From NCBI GenBank assembly GCA_947629015.1, contig CANRCB010000006.1:1-64000 (forward strand): 64,000 bases of DNA. Reading direction: 5' to 3'. The translations under genes were made by a program, and so were the position numbers. Shown piece after piece: positions 44,591 through 53,664 of the stretch. Below the pieces are notes generated by a model. It searched no databases. It was not told where the DNA came from and saw nothing but the letters and a program-made list of their open reading frames with translations. Source of the DNA: an uncultured Gemmiger sp. GTDB taxonomy: Bacteria; Bacillota; Clostridia; Oscillospirales; Ruminococcaceae. Within the stretch, counting starts at the first letter, position 1. Every line of letters starts with the position of its first letter.

Positions 44591-45595
44591 ATGATGAGAT
44601 TTACAGGGGAACCATGCCCCGTCTGCAGCGAGAAATTCAAAGAAGGGGACGACATCGTCGTCTGCCCCGAGTGCGGCACGCCCTACCACCGCGCCTGCTG
44701 GGCCAAAGCCGGCGCGTGCGTGCACGCGGCGGAGCATGCCGCGGGGTTTGAGTGGCAGCCCCGCGCCGGCGCGGGCGCCGGCGCCGCCTGCGTGTGCCCC
44801 AACTGCGGCGCGCACAACGAGCCGGGCGCCGCGTATTGCAGCCATTGCGGCGTGCCGCTGGGCCGGGATACCGCCGCCGACCGGCAAAACGCCCCCATCT
44901 ATACCCGAACGCCCACAGAGGCGCCGCAGCCCCGCGCGTCGCGCGCCGGCGCGCAGCCGGACGGCGTGCGCATGGCCGCCTACACCGCCGGGGAGGATGG
45001 CGGCATCTACCGCCGCGAGGTCGGCCCCGACGACGCCATCGACGGCATCAAGGCGCGGGACTGGGCCAGCTTTGTGGGGCGTTCCAGCCCGTATTATCTG
45101 ATGCAGTTTTTCCGCATGAGCGCGACAAAGCGCAAGACGGGCGTCAGCTTTTCGGTGCTGCTGTTCGGGCCGGGGTACTTTTTCTACCGCAAGATGTGGC
45201 GCGAGGGGCTTTTGTATGCCGCCGCGCTGCTGCTGCTGGGGCTGCCCGGCACGCTGCTGATGCTGCTGGATGCCGGCGTGCTGCCCGCCGCCGGCTGGAA
45301 CATCGGCTTTTTGGCCATGCTGGCGCAGGTGTGCGCCATCGCCAGCTGGGCGGTGACGGTGGCCATGTGCCTTTTGGGGGTATACCTGTACAAGAAATCG
45401 GCCGCGAAGCGCATCCGGGAAGTCTATGACCGCGTGCCCGACGGCCCCGACCGCGCGGACGCGCTGGCCCTGTGCGGCGGCACCAGCCTGCTGGCACCGG
45501 CACTGTATATGCTGGCGCTCTTTTTGGGCTCGATGGCGTTTGCCGCGCTGCTGGGCCCGTATGTGCAGACCCTGCTCTACGGCGTGACGCCGTAA
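44591..45595 (+). CDS. Prokaryotic RING-finger/zinc-ribbon membrane protein (DUF2628-like)
   Basis: A 334-aa protein. Residues 9-38 hold a prokaryotic RING-like finger (CPVCSEKFKEGDDIVVCPEC, then YHRACW). A zinc ribbon CPNCGAHNEPGAAYCSHCG follows, then a Pro/Ala linker. The C-terminal part has four or so hydrophobic helices (from about 185), typical of DUF2628-like inner-membrane proteins (SFSVLLFGPGYFFYRKMW). GGAGGAG precedes the ATG. A quality-control or sensing role is only a guess. It lies upstream of galU-galT and may be co-transcribed. Confidence 0.7.
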   Translation: MMRFTGEPCPVCSEKFKEGDDIVVCPECGTPYHRACWAKAGACVHAAEHAAGFEWQPRAGAGAGAACVCPNCGAHNEPGAAYCSHCGVPLGRDTAADRQNAPIYTRTPTEAPQPRASRAGAQPDGVRMAAYTAGEDGGIYRREVGPDDAIDGIKARDWASFVGRSSPYYLMQFFRMSATKRKTGVSFSVLLFGPGYFFYRKMWREGLLYAAALLLLGLPGTLLMLLDAGVLPAAGWNIGFLAMLAQVCAIASWAVTVAMCLLGVYLYKKSAAKRIREVYDRVPDGPDRADALALCGGTSLLAPALYMLALFLGSMAFAALLGPYVQTLLYGVTP

Positions 45596-45629
45596 GGATA
45601 CAAAATCCGCCGGGCAAGGAGTGTTGAAG

Positions 45630-46517
<888 letters not shown>

Positions 46518-46534
46518 CGCAGGAGGTTTTTTGT

Positions 46535-48115
46535 ATGAGCACCGCCCCCACCCCCGGCCGCTTGGCCGAATTGGACGCCGCGCTGGCGTTGGACGCAGAA
46601 AAACTGCTGGCCTTCGGCGCCCGCCACAAGCTGGTCGGCCCTTTGGACGCCATCGTGGCGCGCAACACCCTGCTGGACCTGCTGGGGCTGGCGGCGCCGT
46701 ATGAGGGCGCCGTGCCCGACACCCCCGACGACGGCACCCCCACCGCCATTTTGGAGCCGATGCTGGACCGCGCGGCGGAAAAAGGGCTGTTTGACAACGA
46801 TGTCTTGCAGCTGCGCCAGAATTTTGAGGCGCGGCTGATGGGCGCCCTGATGCCGCGTGAGCGCGAGGTGTGCAAAAAGTTCAAAAAACTGCGGGAGAAA
46901 AAGGGCCCGCAGGCGGCCACCGACTGGTTTTATGACCTGTGCGTGGTCAGCAACTACATCCGCACCGCGCAGATCGCGCGCAACATCCGGTGGAACACCG
47001 CCACGCCCTACGGCGAGCTGGAGATCACCATCAACCTGACCAAGCCCGAGAAGGATCCCCGCACCATCGCGCTGGAGCGGCTGCAGCCCAAGAGCGGCTA
47101 CCCCGCCTGTATGCTGTGCAAGGAGAACATCGGCTACGCCGGGCGCGTCAACTTTCCGGCGCGGCAGACCCACCGCATCGTCCCGGTGGAGCTGGCCGGC
47201 ACGCAGTTCTACCTGCAATACAGCCCCTACGCCTATTTCCATGAGCATTGCATCATCCTGCATGAGCAGCACATCCCCATGGAGATGACCGCCGAAACCC
47301 TTGCGCAGATCTTTGATTTTGTCGCGCAGTTCCCGCATTACACCTGCGGCTCCAACGCCGACCTGCCCATCGTGGGCGGCAGCATTTTGAGCCACAGCCA
47401 TTTCCAGGGCGGGCGGTATGTGTTCCCCATGCAGCGCGCCGGCGTGGCCGTGGCGCTTACGCATCCGCAGTGGAAGGGCGTGCGGGCCGGCATCCTGAAC
47501 TGGCCGGTGTCCACCATCCGCCTGACGGGCGAGGACGCGGGCGCCGTGCGTGCCGCCGCCGAAAGCATCCTGGCCGCGTGGCGCACCTACAGTGACGAAA
47601 GCGTGGGCATCCTGGCCGCCGAGGCGGACGGCACCCCGCACAACACCGTGACCCCTATCCTGCACCATGACCCCGCTCACGGCTATGTGCTGGATCTGGC
47701 GTTGCGCAACAACCGCACCAGCGCCGAATACCCCGACGGCATCTTCCACCCGCACAGGCAGTGGCACAACATCAAAAAGGAGAACATCGGCCTCATCGAG
47801 GTGATGGGCCTTGCCATCCTGCCGGCGCGCTTGAAGGACCAGAGCGCCGCCATCGCCGATATCCTGACCGGCACCGCCCCCAACACCGCCCGCGAGGCGG
47901 GCAGCCCGCTGGCCGTCCACGCCGACTGGATCGATACGCTCATCGCCAAATACGGCACGGCCCTGCCGCGTGCGGAAGCCGAACAGGCCATCCGCGCCGA
48001 GATCGGCACGGTGTTCGGCCATGTGCTGGAGGATGCCGGCGTCTTTAAGCAGGACGCGGCCGGGCAGGCGGCCTTCCTGCGGTTTGCCCAAAGCGTGGGC
48101 CTGCGGGCGGAATGA
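46535..48115 (+). CDS. galT: UDP-glucose-hexose-1-phosphate uridylyltransferase, class 2
   Basis: Exchanges UMP between UDP-glucose and galactose 1-phosphate. The 526-aa length is typical of the Firmicute class 2 enzyme, distinct from the roughly 350-aa HIT-type. Motifs: GYPACMLCKENIGYAGR, YAYFHEHCIILHEQHIPM, GGSILSHSHFQGGRY and YPDGIFHPHRQWHNIKKENIGLIEVMG. AGGAGG precedes ATG 46535. Downstream of galU; galK and galE are not in the window. Confidence 0.94.
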   Translation: MSTAPTPGRLAELDAALALDAEKLLAFGARHKLVGPLDAIVARNTLLDLLGLAAPYEGAVPDTPDDGTPTAILEPMLDRAAEKGLFDNDVLQLRQNFEARLMGALMPREREVCKKFKKLREKKGPQAATDWFYDLCVVSNYIRTAQIARNIRWNTATPYGELEITINLTKPEKDPRTIALERLQPKSGYPACMLCKENIGYAGRVNFPARQTHRIVPVELAGTQFYLQYSPYAYFHEHCIILHEQHIPMEMTAETLAQIFDFVAQFPHYTCGSNADLPIVGGSILSHSHFQGGRYVFPMQRAGVAVALTHPQWKGVRAGILNWPVSTIRLTGEDAGAVRAAAESILAAWRTYSDESVGILAAEADGTPHNTVTPILHHDPAHGYVLDLALRNNRTSAEYPDGIFHPHRQWHNIKKENIGLIEVMGLAILPARLKDQSAAIADILTGTAPNTAREAGSPLAVHADWIDTLIAKYGTALPRAEAEQAIRAEIGTVFGHVLEDAGVFKQDAAGQAAFLRFAQSVGLRAE

Positions 48116-48159
48116 GCGCCGACGTTGGCGCGGGATATCCCGACATTCACGCAGCTTTG

Positions 48160-48190
48160 GCGCGGGCGGGCTTGACAAGCCCGCCCGCGC
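48160..48190 (+). terminator. Palindrome after galT overlapping the rpsF promoter
   Basis: GCGCGGGCGGGCTTG, A, then its exact reverse complement. A 15-bp stem 44 bases after the galT stop, probably the galT terminator. The rpsF -35 TTGACA (48172-48177) lies in its centre. Confidence 0.65.
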
Positions 48191-48200
48191 TTGTTATAAT
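48172..48200 (+). promoter_or_regulatory. Sigma-A promoter of rpsF-ssb-rpsR
   Basis: TTGACA (48172-48177), 17 bp, TATAAT (48195-48200); both hexamers are consensus. Confidence 0.9.
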
Positions 48201-48205
48201 AAATT

Positions 48206-48255
48206 GCTATTTTCCCGAATGGGATAGCTTTCCTTGCTCCGCCCGCAAGAGGCGG
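48206..48255 (+). promoter_or_regulatory. Structured rpsF leader, candidate S6:S18 autoregulatory element
   Basis: Just after the predicted transcription start are two hairpins. One is GCTAT, TTT, CCC, GAAT, GGG, ATAGC (48206-48228); the other is CCGCC, seven-base loop, GGCGG (48239-48255). Leaders of rpsF-ssb-rpsR operons in many bacteria bind the S6:S18 complex through a CCG-bearing stem-loop. Position and CCG fit; the fold was not computed. Confidence 0.4.
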
Positions 48256-48287
48256 GGCCATATGTCCAAAAGGAGGTGTACAGAACC

Positions 48288-48575
48288 ATGGCCAAGTACG
48301 AAACCATGCTGGTCACCAAGGTCCTGCCCGAAGGGGAAGAGGCCAACGCTTTGGTGGAGAAGTTCAAGGCTCTCATCGAGGCGAACGGGACCATCGATTC
48401 TGTCGACGATTGGGGCAAACGGCGCCTTGCCTACCCCATCGAGGACGAGACCGAAGGCATGTATACGGTGATCAAGTTCACCAGCGGGCCGGAATTCCCG
48501 GCGGAGCTGGAGCGTATCTACGGCATCACCGAAGGGGTTTTGCGCAGCATCGTTGTGGCAGAGCCCGAAGACTAA
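48288..48575 (+). CDS. rpsF: 30S ribosomal protein S6
   Basis: The 95-aa product MAKYETMLVTKVLPEGEEAN has the S6 ferredoxin-like fold motif WGKRRLAYPIEDETEGMYTV. ATG 48288 follows AAAAGGAGGTG; the longer frame reads into the leader. First gene of the operon. Confidence 0.97.
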   Translation: MAKYETMLVTKVLPEGEEANALVEKFKALIEANGTIDSVDDWGKRRLAYPIEDETEGMYTVIKFTSGPEFPAELERIYGITEGVLRSIVVAEPED

Positions 48576-48590
48576 GAGGAGTTTAGACCA

Positions 48591-49097
48591 ATGCTGAATG
48601 TTGTTGCTATCATGGGCCGCCTTGTGGCCGACCCGCAGTTGCGCCAGACGACCACCGGCCGCAGCGTTGCGACCTTCCGCATCGCGTGCGACCGCAACCG
48701 CAAAGGCCCCGACGGCCAGAGCCAGGCCGATTTTATCGACATCGTCGCCTGGGAGCGCACGGCGGAGTTCATCTGCCGCTACTTTACCAAGGGCAGCCTG
48801 ATCGCCGTGGACGGCCGTATCCAGACCCGCAACTACCAGGACAAAAACGGCAACAACCGCACCGCGTTCGAGATCGTGGCCAACAATGTGAACTTTGCCG
48901 GCCCGCGCAACCAGAACGCGAACCCCAACCAGGGTGCGCCCGCGCGCAGCTATACCCCCGCGCAGGAATACGCGCCCGCCCCCGCGCAGGAGTATACCCC
49001 CCGCCCCATTGAGCAGCAGGCCCCGGCCGCCAGCTATTCCGCCGGCAGCAACGACGACTTTGCGCTCATCGAGGATGAGGGCGACCTGCCCTTCTGA
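48591..49097 (+). CDS. ssb: Single-stranded DNA-binding protein
   Basis: A 168-aa SSB with the OB fold (MLNVVAIMGRLVADPQLRQT, FIDIVAWERTAEFICRYFTK, VDGRIQTRNYQDKNGNNRTA). A disordered linker rich in Pro, Gln, Tyr and Ala follows, then the acidic protein-interaction tip ending GDLPF. AGAGGAG precedes the ATG. Between rpsF and rpsR, the classical arrangement. Confidence 0.96.
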   Translation: MLNVVAIMGRLVADPQLRQTTTGRSVATFRIACDRNRKGPDGQSQADFIDIVAWERTAEFICRYFTKGSLIAVDGRIQTRNYQDKNGNNRTAFEIVANNVNFAGPRNQNANPNQGAPARSYTPAQEYAPAPAQEYTPRPIEQQAPAASYSAGSNDDFALIEDEGDLPF

Positions 49098-49139
49098 TGT
49101 GATTTTTCTTTCATCCTGTCTTAAAGGAGGTTTTTTGCC

Positions 49140-49382
49140 ATGCCTATGGATCGTTCCGGCCGGCCCATGCACCGCGGCCGCAAAAAGGTCTGCAGCTTCT
49201 GTGTGGACCGCATCAAACACATCGACTATAAGGATCTGCCCCGCCTGCGCAAGTATGTGAGCGAGCGCGCCAAGATCATCCCCCGCCGTGTGACCGGCAC
49301 CTGCGCCTTCCATCAGCGCGAGCTGACGGTGGCCATCAAGCGGGCCCGCACCATGGCGCTCATGCCCTATGTGAGCGATTGA
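49140..49382 (+). CDS. rpsR: 30S ribosomal protein S18
   Basis: 80 aa, zinc-binding form with KVCSFCVDR and [30 protein letters not shown] lies 9 bases upstream of the ATG. Pairs with S6 in the ribosome platform. Confidence 0.96.
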   Translation: MPMDRSGRPMHRGRKKVCSFCVDRIKHIDYKDLPRLRKYVSERAKIIPRRVTGTCAFHQRELTVAIKRARTMALMPYVSD

Positions 49383-49657
49383 GCCGCTTTTGCACAACAC
49401 CACAAACGCGCCGCCGTGCTTTGGCACGGCGGCGCGCTGCAAAACAAAAGAGGGGTTCGGCTTTGCTGGCTGCGCCAGTCCGCCTGCACCCCTCTCTTGG
49501 ACACACCCCGTCGCAAAAAATACCGTGCGCATGCCTTTCAGGCGACTTGCACGGTATTTTTTGCTCTAGAGGTATCGGCCTCGTCGGTTCATGCCCGCCG
49601 AGGCCGATAGATTTAAAAGCATACTTTTTGGCTGTCCCGCAGCCATTTTGCGGCCTT
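49383..49657. other. Convergent intergenic region with four successive hairpins
   Basis: No gene. Hairpins: 49407-49436 (13-bp stem CGCGCCGCCGTGC); 49449-49495 (AGAGGGGT arm, with an inner CTGG/CCAG); 49513-49564 (perfect 16-bp stem GCAAAAAATACCGTGC around a 20-base loop); 49573-49609 (11-bp stem TATCGGCCTCG). The third has an A/T tract at its base and can act as terminator for both the rpsR and kinase-like operons. Confidence 0.75.
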
Positions 49658-51238
49658 CTACTGCCCGGCGATGGCGAGCACCACCGTCGTTTTGGTGGGG
49701 TCGATCTCGGTGCCGGCCTTGACGCTGCACGTGACCACCTGGCCGATGAAATCCCCGTCAAAGGGCTGGTTCGCGTTGCCGACATCCTCATACACAAGCT
49801 CGTAGGGGATGCCTGCCTCGTCCAGCTTTTTGGTGGCGTCGGTCTCGTGCAGGCCCAGCACCACCGGCATCTCCACCTTGGGCGGGCCCAGGCTGAGCAC
49901 CAGCTCCAGCGTCTGGTCCTGCTGCCAGGCGCTGAAGGCGGCGGGGTCCTGCCGGATGACGCAGCCCTCGGGCACATCGGCGCTGTATTCCTCCACAAGG
50001 GTGATGCGGTAGGCGGTGTACAGGTCACTGCCCTCGATATCCTGCCGGTAGTTTTTGCCGACAAGATCCGGCACAAGGCCGGCGTCCGGCGCCGGCGCGG
50101 CGCTGCCGCCCACCGCCGGGGCGGCGGTCCCGGCCGGCTGCGGCGCGGCGCTGCCCCCGCCGCCCGCAAGCAGTGCCCACAGCAGCAGGGCCGCCAGCAC
50201 AAAGATGACCACCAGCCAGATGCCCATCAGCTTGGCGGTGCTGATCTGGTTGTCGCCGCGGTCAAACATGGCGCTGGCGACGCCGGGGTCATCCAATGCC
50301 GAGGAAAGTTCCTGCACCGTCTGCATACGCTTGGCGCTGTCCAGGCGCAGCGCGCAGGCCAGCACGCGGGAAAAATACGCCGGCACGCCGGATTCCAGGC
50401 TGTGGGCGGCCTCCATGCTGTCACGGTTCCGGCGCTGGCGGGCCGGGACCGGCTTTTGGTTGGTGACCATGCGGTAGATGACCGCCGCCAGCGCGTACAC
50501 GTCGGTGTAGGTGCCGGAAAACTCGGCGGCCGAATACTGCTCCGGCGCGGCGTACCCGCCGTAAAGCTGGCTTTTGAGCTCGCTGCCGTGGGTGCGCAGG
50601 GCCAGGGTGCCGTAGCCGGTCAGGCGGGCGTCGCCGTCCAGCGGGAGCAGGATGTTGTCCGGGCAGATGCCGCGGTGGATAAGCCCCGCCTTGTGCATGG
50701 CCGCCACGCCCGCCATCACGGGGCGCAGCATCTCGCACGCTTCGGTGGGGGCCATGGGGCGCGGGCGCAGCGAAAGGTAGTGGGTGAGGGTCATGCCCTT
50801 GTAGCTTTCCTCCACGGCGTAGACGGTGTTGTTTTCCTCCCACACGTCCAAAATGGTGGAAAGCCCCTCGCCGGGGGTGATGGCCTTGAGGTCCTCATAC
50901 AGGTCCTTGAAATCCATCAGGCTGGTCTTGAACAGCACCTCCCGCCCGGGGATGGGCAGCAGGCCGCCGTCCCGCCCGCGGCCGTTGCACAGCGTGACGG
51001 GGAAAAACTCCTTGATGCGCACAAAACTGCGCTGCGCGTTCTCAACGCCCTGGTAGCACAGCCCGTCACCGTCGGAGAACAGGTACTCCCCCACGGTGTA
51101 ACGGCCGTCCAAAAGCGTGCCGAGGGGCAGCGCGCCTTCCGGGTTGCGGTTGCGCAGGTCCCGGCCGCAGTGCGGGCATTCCTGCCCCGGCGGCGCGGGC
51201 AGCGGCTGCAAACAGTACGGGCAGATGATGCCGGCCAT
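49658..51238 (-). CDS. PASTA-domain serine/threonine kinase homologue, predicted pseudokinase
   Basis: A 526-aa membrane protein. Zinc ribbon Cys6, Cys9, Cys21, Cys24; kinase-like domain about 47-300; one transmembrane helix about 340-365; Ala/Pro linker; two PASTA-like repeats. The ATP lysine is plausible (Lys76, RIKEFF). The catalytic loop reads H188-R189-G190-I-C-P-D-N195, so the HRD aspartate and the following lysine are lost. DFG is replaced by G208-Y209-G210. The glycine loop is also weak. APEQ is kept. It is thus probably not a catalyst but a sensor or scaffold for wall fragments. ATG 51238 with AAGGGGGG upstream. Follows yebC by 105 bp. Confidence 0.82.
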   Translation of the reverse strand: MAGIICPYCLQPLPAPPGQECPHCGRDLRNRNPEGALPLGTLLDGRYTVGEYLFSDGDGLCYQGVENAQRSFVRIKEFFPVTLCNGRGRDGGLLPIPGREVLFKTSLMDFKDLYEDLKAITPGEGLSTILDVWEENNTVYAVEESYKGMTLTHYLSLRPRPMAPTEACEMLRPVMAGVAAMHKAGLIHRGICPDNILLPLDGDARLTGYGTLALRTHGSELKSQLYGGYAAPEQYSAAEFSGTYTDVYALAAVIYRMVTNQKPVPARQRRNRDSMEAAHSLESGVPAYFSRVLACALRLDSAKRMQTVQELSSALDDPGVASAMFDRGDNQISTAKLMGIWLVVIFVLAALLLWALLAGGGGSAAPQPAGTAAPAVGGSAAPAPDAGLVPDLVGKNYRQDIEGSDLYTAYRITLVEEYSADVPEGCVIRQDPAAFSAWQQDQTLELVLSLGPPKVEMPVVLGLHETDATKKLDEAGIPYELVYEDVGNANQPFDGDFIGQVVTCSVKAGTEIDPTKTTVVLAIAGQ

Positions 51239-51343
51239 GGCTGTGTCCCCCCTTCCCCCGTATTGGGATGCGCGGCGGCGCCGCACACAAAGCAGGGGCC
51301 GCGCTGGGCGCGTACCCCTGCCCAATGGTTTCAAAAAAGCCGC

Positions 51344-52081
51344 TCAGCGGTCAAGGTCGTCCTCGTTTTCCAGGGTGTGCCAGGCGTTCTGCACATCGTC
51401 GTCGTCGTCCAGGGCGTCCAGCAGCTTGGCCATGTTGGCCATCTGGTCGGGGTCGGTCAGCGTGGTGGTGGTGGAAGGCACCATCGCCACGTCGGCCGAG
51501 ATAAAGGTGTAGCCCTTGCCCTCCAGCGCTTCGCACACGGCGGCGAAGGCGTCAGGGCTGGTGGTCACCTCGGCGGCGTCCTCCCCGGCGTCAAAATCCT
51601 CGGCGCCGGCGTCGAGGGCGTCCATCATCAGCTCGTCGGGATCCTTGTCCTCAAGGTCGACGACGATGACGCCCTTCTGGGTGAACATGAAGCCCACGCA
51701 GCCCATCTGGCCAAGGTTGCCGCCGAACTTGTCAAAGTAATGGCGCAGGTTGGCGGCGGTGCGGTTGCGGTTGTCGGTGAGCGTCTCGACCATGACGGCG
51801 ATGCCGCCGGGGCCGTAGCCCTCGTAGGTGATGGCCTCATATTCCGTCTTGTCGCCGCCCTCGGCGCGCTTGATGATGCGCTGGATGTTGTCATTGGGGA
51901 CGTTGTTGGCCTTGGCCTTGGAGATGAGCGCCGCCAGCTTGCCGTTGGAGGCAGGATCCCCGCCGCCCTCACGCACCGCGACGCTGATCTCCCGCCCGAT
52001 CTTGGTAAAAATCTTGGCGCGGGCGCCGTCGGTCTTTTCCTTTTTGCGCTTGATGTTGTTCCACTTGCTATGTCCGGACAT
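51344..52081 (-). CDS. yebC: YebC/PmpR family protein (TACO1-like)
   Basis: 245 aa, family start MSGHSKWNNIKRKKEKTDGA with RAKIFTKIGREISVAVREGG and the core YEGYGPGGIAVMVETLTDN. Members act as transcription regulators or, as shown more recently, in relieving ribosome stalling at proline stretches. GGGGTGAAACC precedes the ATG. It has its own promoter inside the end of cca. Confidence 0.95.
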   Translation of the reverse strand: MSGHSKWNNIKRKKEKTDGARAKIFTKIGREISVAVREGGGDPASNGKLAALISKAKANNVPNDNIQRIIKRAEGGDKTEYEAITYEGYGPGGIAVMVETLTDNRNRTAANLRHYFDKFGGNLGQMGCVGFMFTQKGVIVVDLEDKDPDELMMDALDAGAEDFDAGEDAAEVTTSPDAFAAVCEALEGKGYTFISADVAMVPSTTTTLTDPDQMANMAKLLDALDDDDDVQNAWHTLENEDDLDR

Positions 52082-52118
52082 GGTTTCACCCCTATGAAGA
52101 TTTGCTCATACAGTGGTT

Positions 52119-52147
52119 AGTATACCACACTCTCACCGGGTTTTCAA
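52119..52147 (-). promoter_or_regulatory. Sigma-A promoter of yebC
   Basis: Minus strand TTGAAA (52142-52147), 17 bp, TATACT (52119-52124). The -35 lies inside the last codons of cca. Confidence 0.75.
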
Positions 52148-53521
52148 CCGTGGGGGCGGTTTTTGCGAGATTTCTTGCAGCGCCGCCAGCAAAGCGCCGC
52201 GCTCGTTGGGCAGCGCCTCGTCCATGACCCGCTCCAGCAGTGTGTGGAGCGCCTGCCCCACCGCCGGCCCGGCCGGGATGCCCGCGGCCTGGGCGTCGGC
52301 GCCGTTCACGCGCAGCCGGCGCACGGTGTAGCACGCGCCGCGCAACCCCTCCAGCTGCGCGGCAAAGCGCAGCACCTCCTCCCGCCGGGCGCGGGTGGCG
52401 GGGGTGTCGGCGTGGGCGGCCAGGTCCGCCAGCTTGACCCGGCACAGCAGCGCCAGCTTTTCCGGCCCGTATTGGGCGAGCAGGCGCAGCACGGCGGGCG
52501 GGTCCTCCGGCAGGGGGGCGTCGTGTATGGCGATGAGCTCGGGCACGCCCTCAAACAGGTAAGCCGGCGTGCGCAGCCGCCGGAGCACCGCCCCGGCCAG
52601 CCTGGCGCCGCGCCGGTTGTGGCCGTGGAAGCGGATGCGGCCGTCCTTGTCGACGGTGCGGCAGCGGGGCTTGGCCATATCGTGCAGGAGCAGCGTCCAG
52701 CGCAGCAGCTGTTCCTGCCGCGGTGGGAGCGCGGCGCCGGGCAGGCAGCACACGGCGCCGACGGCCGCCGCCGTGTGCTGCCACACGTCCCCGATGTGCC
52801 CCCGCCCCTGCGTGCAGCCGATGCACGGCGAGATCTCGGGGATGGCGCCGGCTAGGATGCCGCCGTACTGCGCGAGCGCCCGCCCGGCGGCCGGCCCGGC
52901 GAGCAGCTTGTCCAGCTCGGCAAAAAGGCGTTCGGCCGCGATGTTTTGCAAGGTATCCCGCAGCGTGAGCGCCGCCGCGGCGGTGGCGTTTTCCACCGTG
53001 AAGTCCAGCTGGGCGGCGAAGCGCACGGCGCGCAGGATGCGCAGCGCGTCCTCGCCAAAGCGTTCCCTGGCATCGCCGACGCAGCGGATGATGCCGGCGG
53101 CCAGGTCCTGCCTCCCGCCAAAGGCGTCGATGAGGCCCTCGGCGGGGGAATACGCCATGGCGTTGACGGTAAAATCCCGCCGGGCCAGGTCAAGGCGCAC
53201 GTCGGGCACAAATTCGACACGGTCGGGGCGGCGGTTGTCGCCATAGGCACCGTCAAGGCGGAAGGTGGTGATCTCGTAGGCTTTGCCGCCGCGCAGCACC
53301 GCCACGGTGCCGTGCTTTTCGCCGGCGAGGAGCAGCCGGTCCCCGGCGAACACCGCCTTGACCTGCTCCGGCGTGGCCGCGGTGCACAGATCCCAGTCGC
53401 CGGGGGCGCGGCCGAGAAGGCTGTCCCGCACGCAGCCGCCCACCACATACGCGCTGCAGCCGGCCGCCTGCAGGGCGGCCAGCAGCGCCTGTACCGTGGA
53501 GGGCAATTGAATCTGCAGCAT
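52133..53521 (-). CDS. cca: tRNA nucleotidyltransferase (CCA-adding type)
   Basis: Adds or repairs tRNA 3' CCA. The 462-aa class II polymerase has the head AAGCSAYVVGGCVRDSLLGR with the metal site GDWDLCT, then ARRDFTVNAMAYS, and ERFGEDALRILRAVRFAAQL. An HD-like C-terminal region follows (LLHDMAKPRC, HNRRGARLAG). ATG 53521 follows AAAGAGGT; the longer frame crosses a repeat element. Downstream of the pseudouridine synthase gene. Confidence 0.93.
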   Translation of the reverse strand: MLQIQLPSTVQALLAALQAAGCSAYVVGGCVRDSLLGRAPGDWDLCTAATPEQVKAVFAGDRLLLAGEKHGTVAVLRGGKAYEITTFRLDGAYGDNRRPDRVEFVPDVRLDLARRDFTVNAMAYSPAEGLIDAFGGRQDLAAGIIRCVGDARERFGEDALRILRAVRFAAQLDFTVENATAAAALTLRDTLQNIAAERLFAELDKLLAGPAAGRALAQYGGILAGAIPEISPCIGCTQGRGHIGDVWQHTAAAVGAVCCLPGAALPPRQEQLLRWTLLLHDMAKPRCRTVDKDGRIRFHGHNRRGARLAGAVLRRLRTPAYLFEGVPELIAIHDAPLPEDPPAVLRLLAQYGPEKLALLCRVKLADLAAHADTPATRARREEVLRFAAQLEGLRGACYTVRRLRVNGADAQAAGIPAGPAVGQALHTLLERVMDEALPNERGALLAALQEISQKPPPRLKTR

Positions 53522-53536
53522 CCTGGGACCTCTTTC

Positions 53537-53664
53537 TAGAAAGTGGAGAGTGGAAAGTGGAGAGTGGAGAGTGGAGTTTGGAAAGTGGAACGGAACATTT
53601 TTAAAACCCGCCGCGCAGCGGCATACCGCAGCTCCACTTTTCACTTTCCACTTTCCACACCGGA
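53537..53664. repeat. Purine/pyrimidine palindromic intercistronic element, copy B
   Basis: Plus strand: AGTGGAGAGTGGAA-type purine arm, centre TTTTTAAAACCCGCC then GCGCAGCGGCATACCGCAG, then the arm CTCCACTTTTCACTTTCCAC. Related to copies at 15.6 and 19.0 kb. Its last arm encodes the final residues Val-Glu-Ser-Gly-Lys and the stop of the upstream pseudouridine synthase gene. Confidence 0.72.

Noticed and set aside
49379..52120. 913-aa plus-strand frame opposite the kinase-like gene and yebC
   Set aside because: Antisense shadow; it even reads through the intergenic hairpins.
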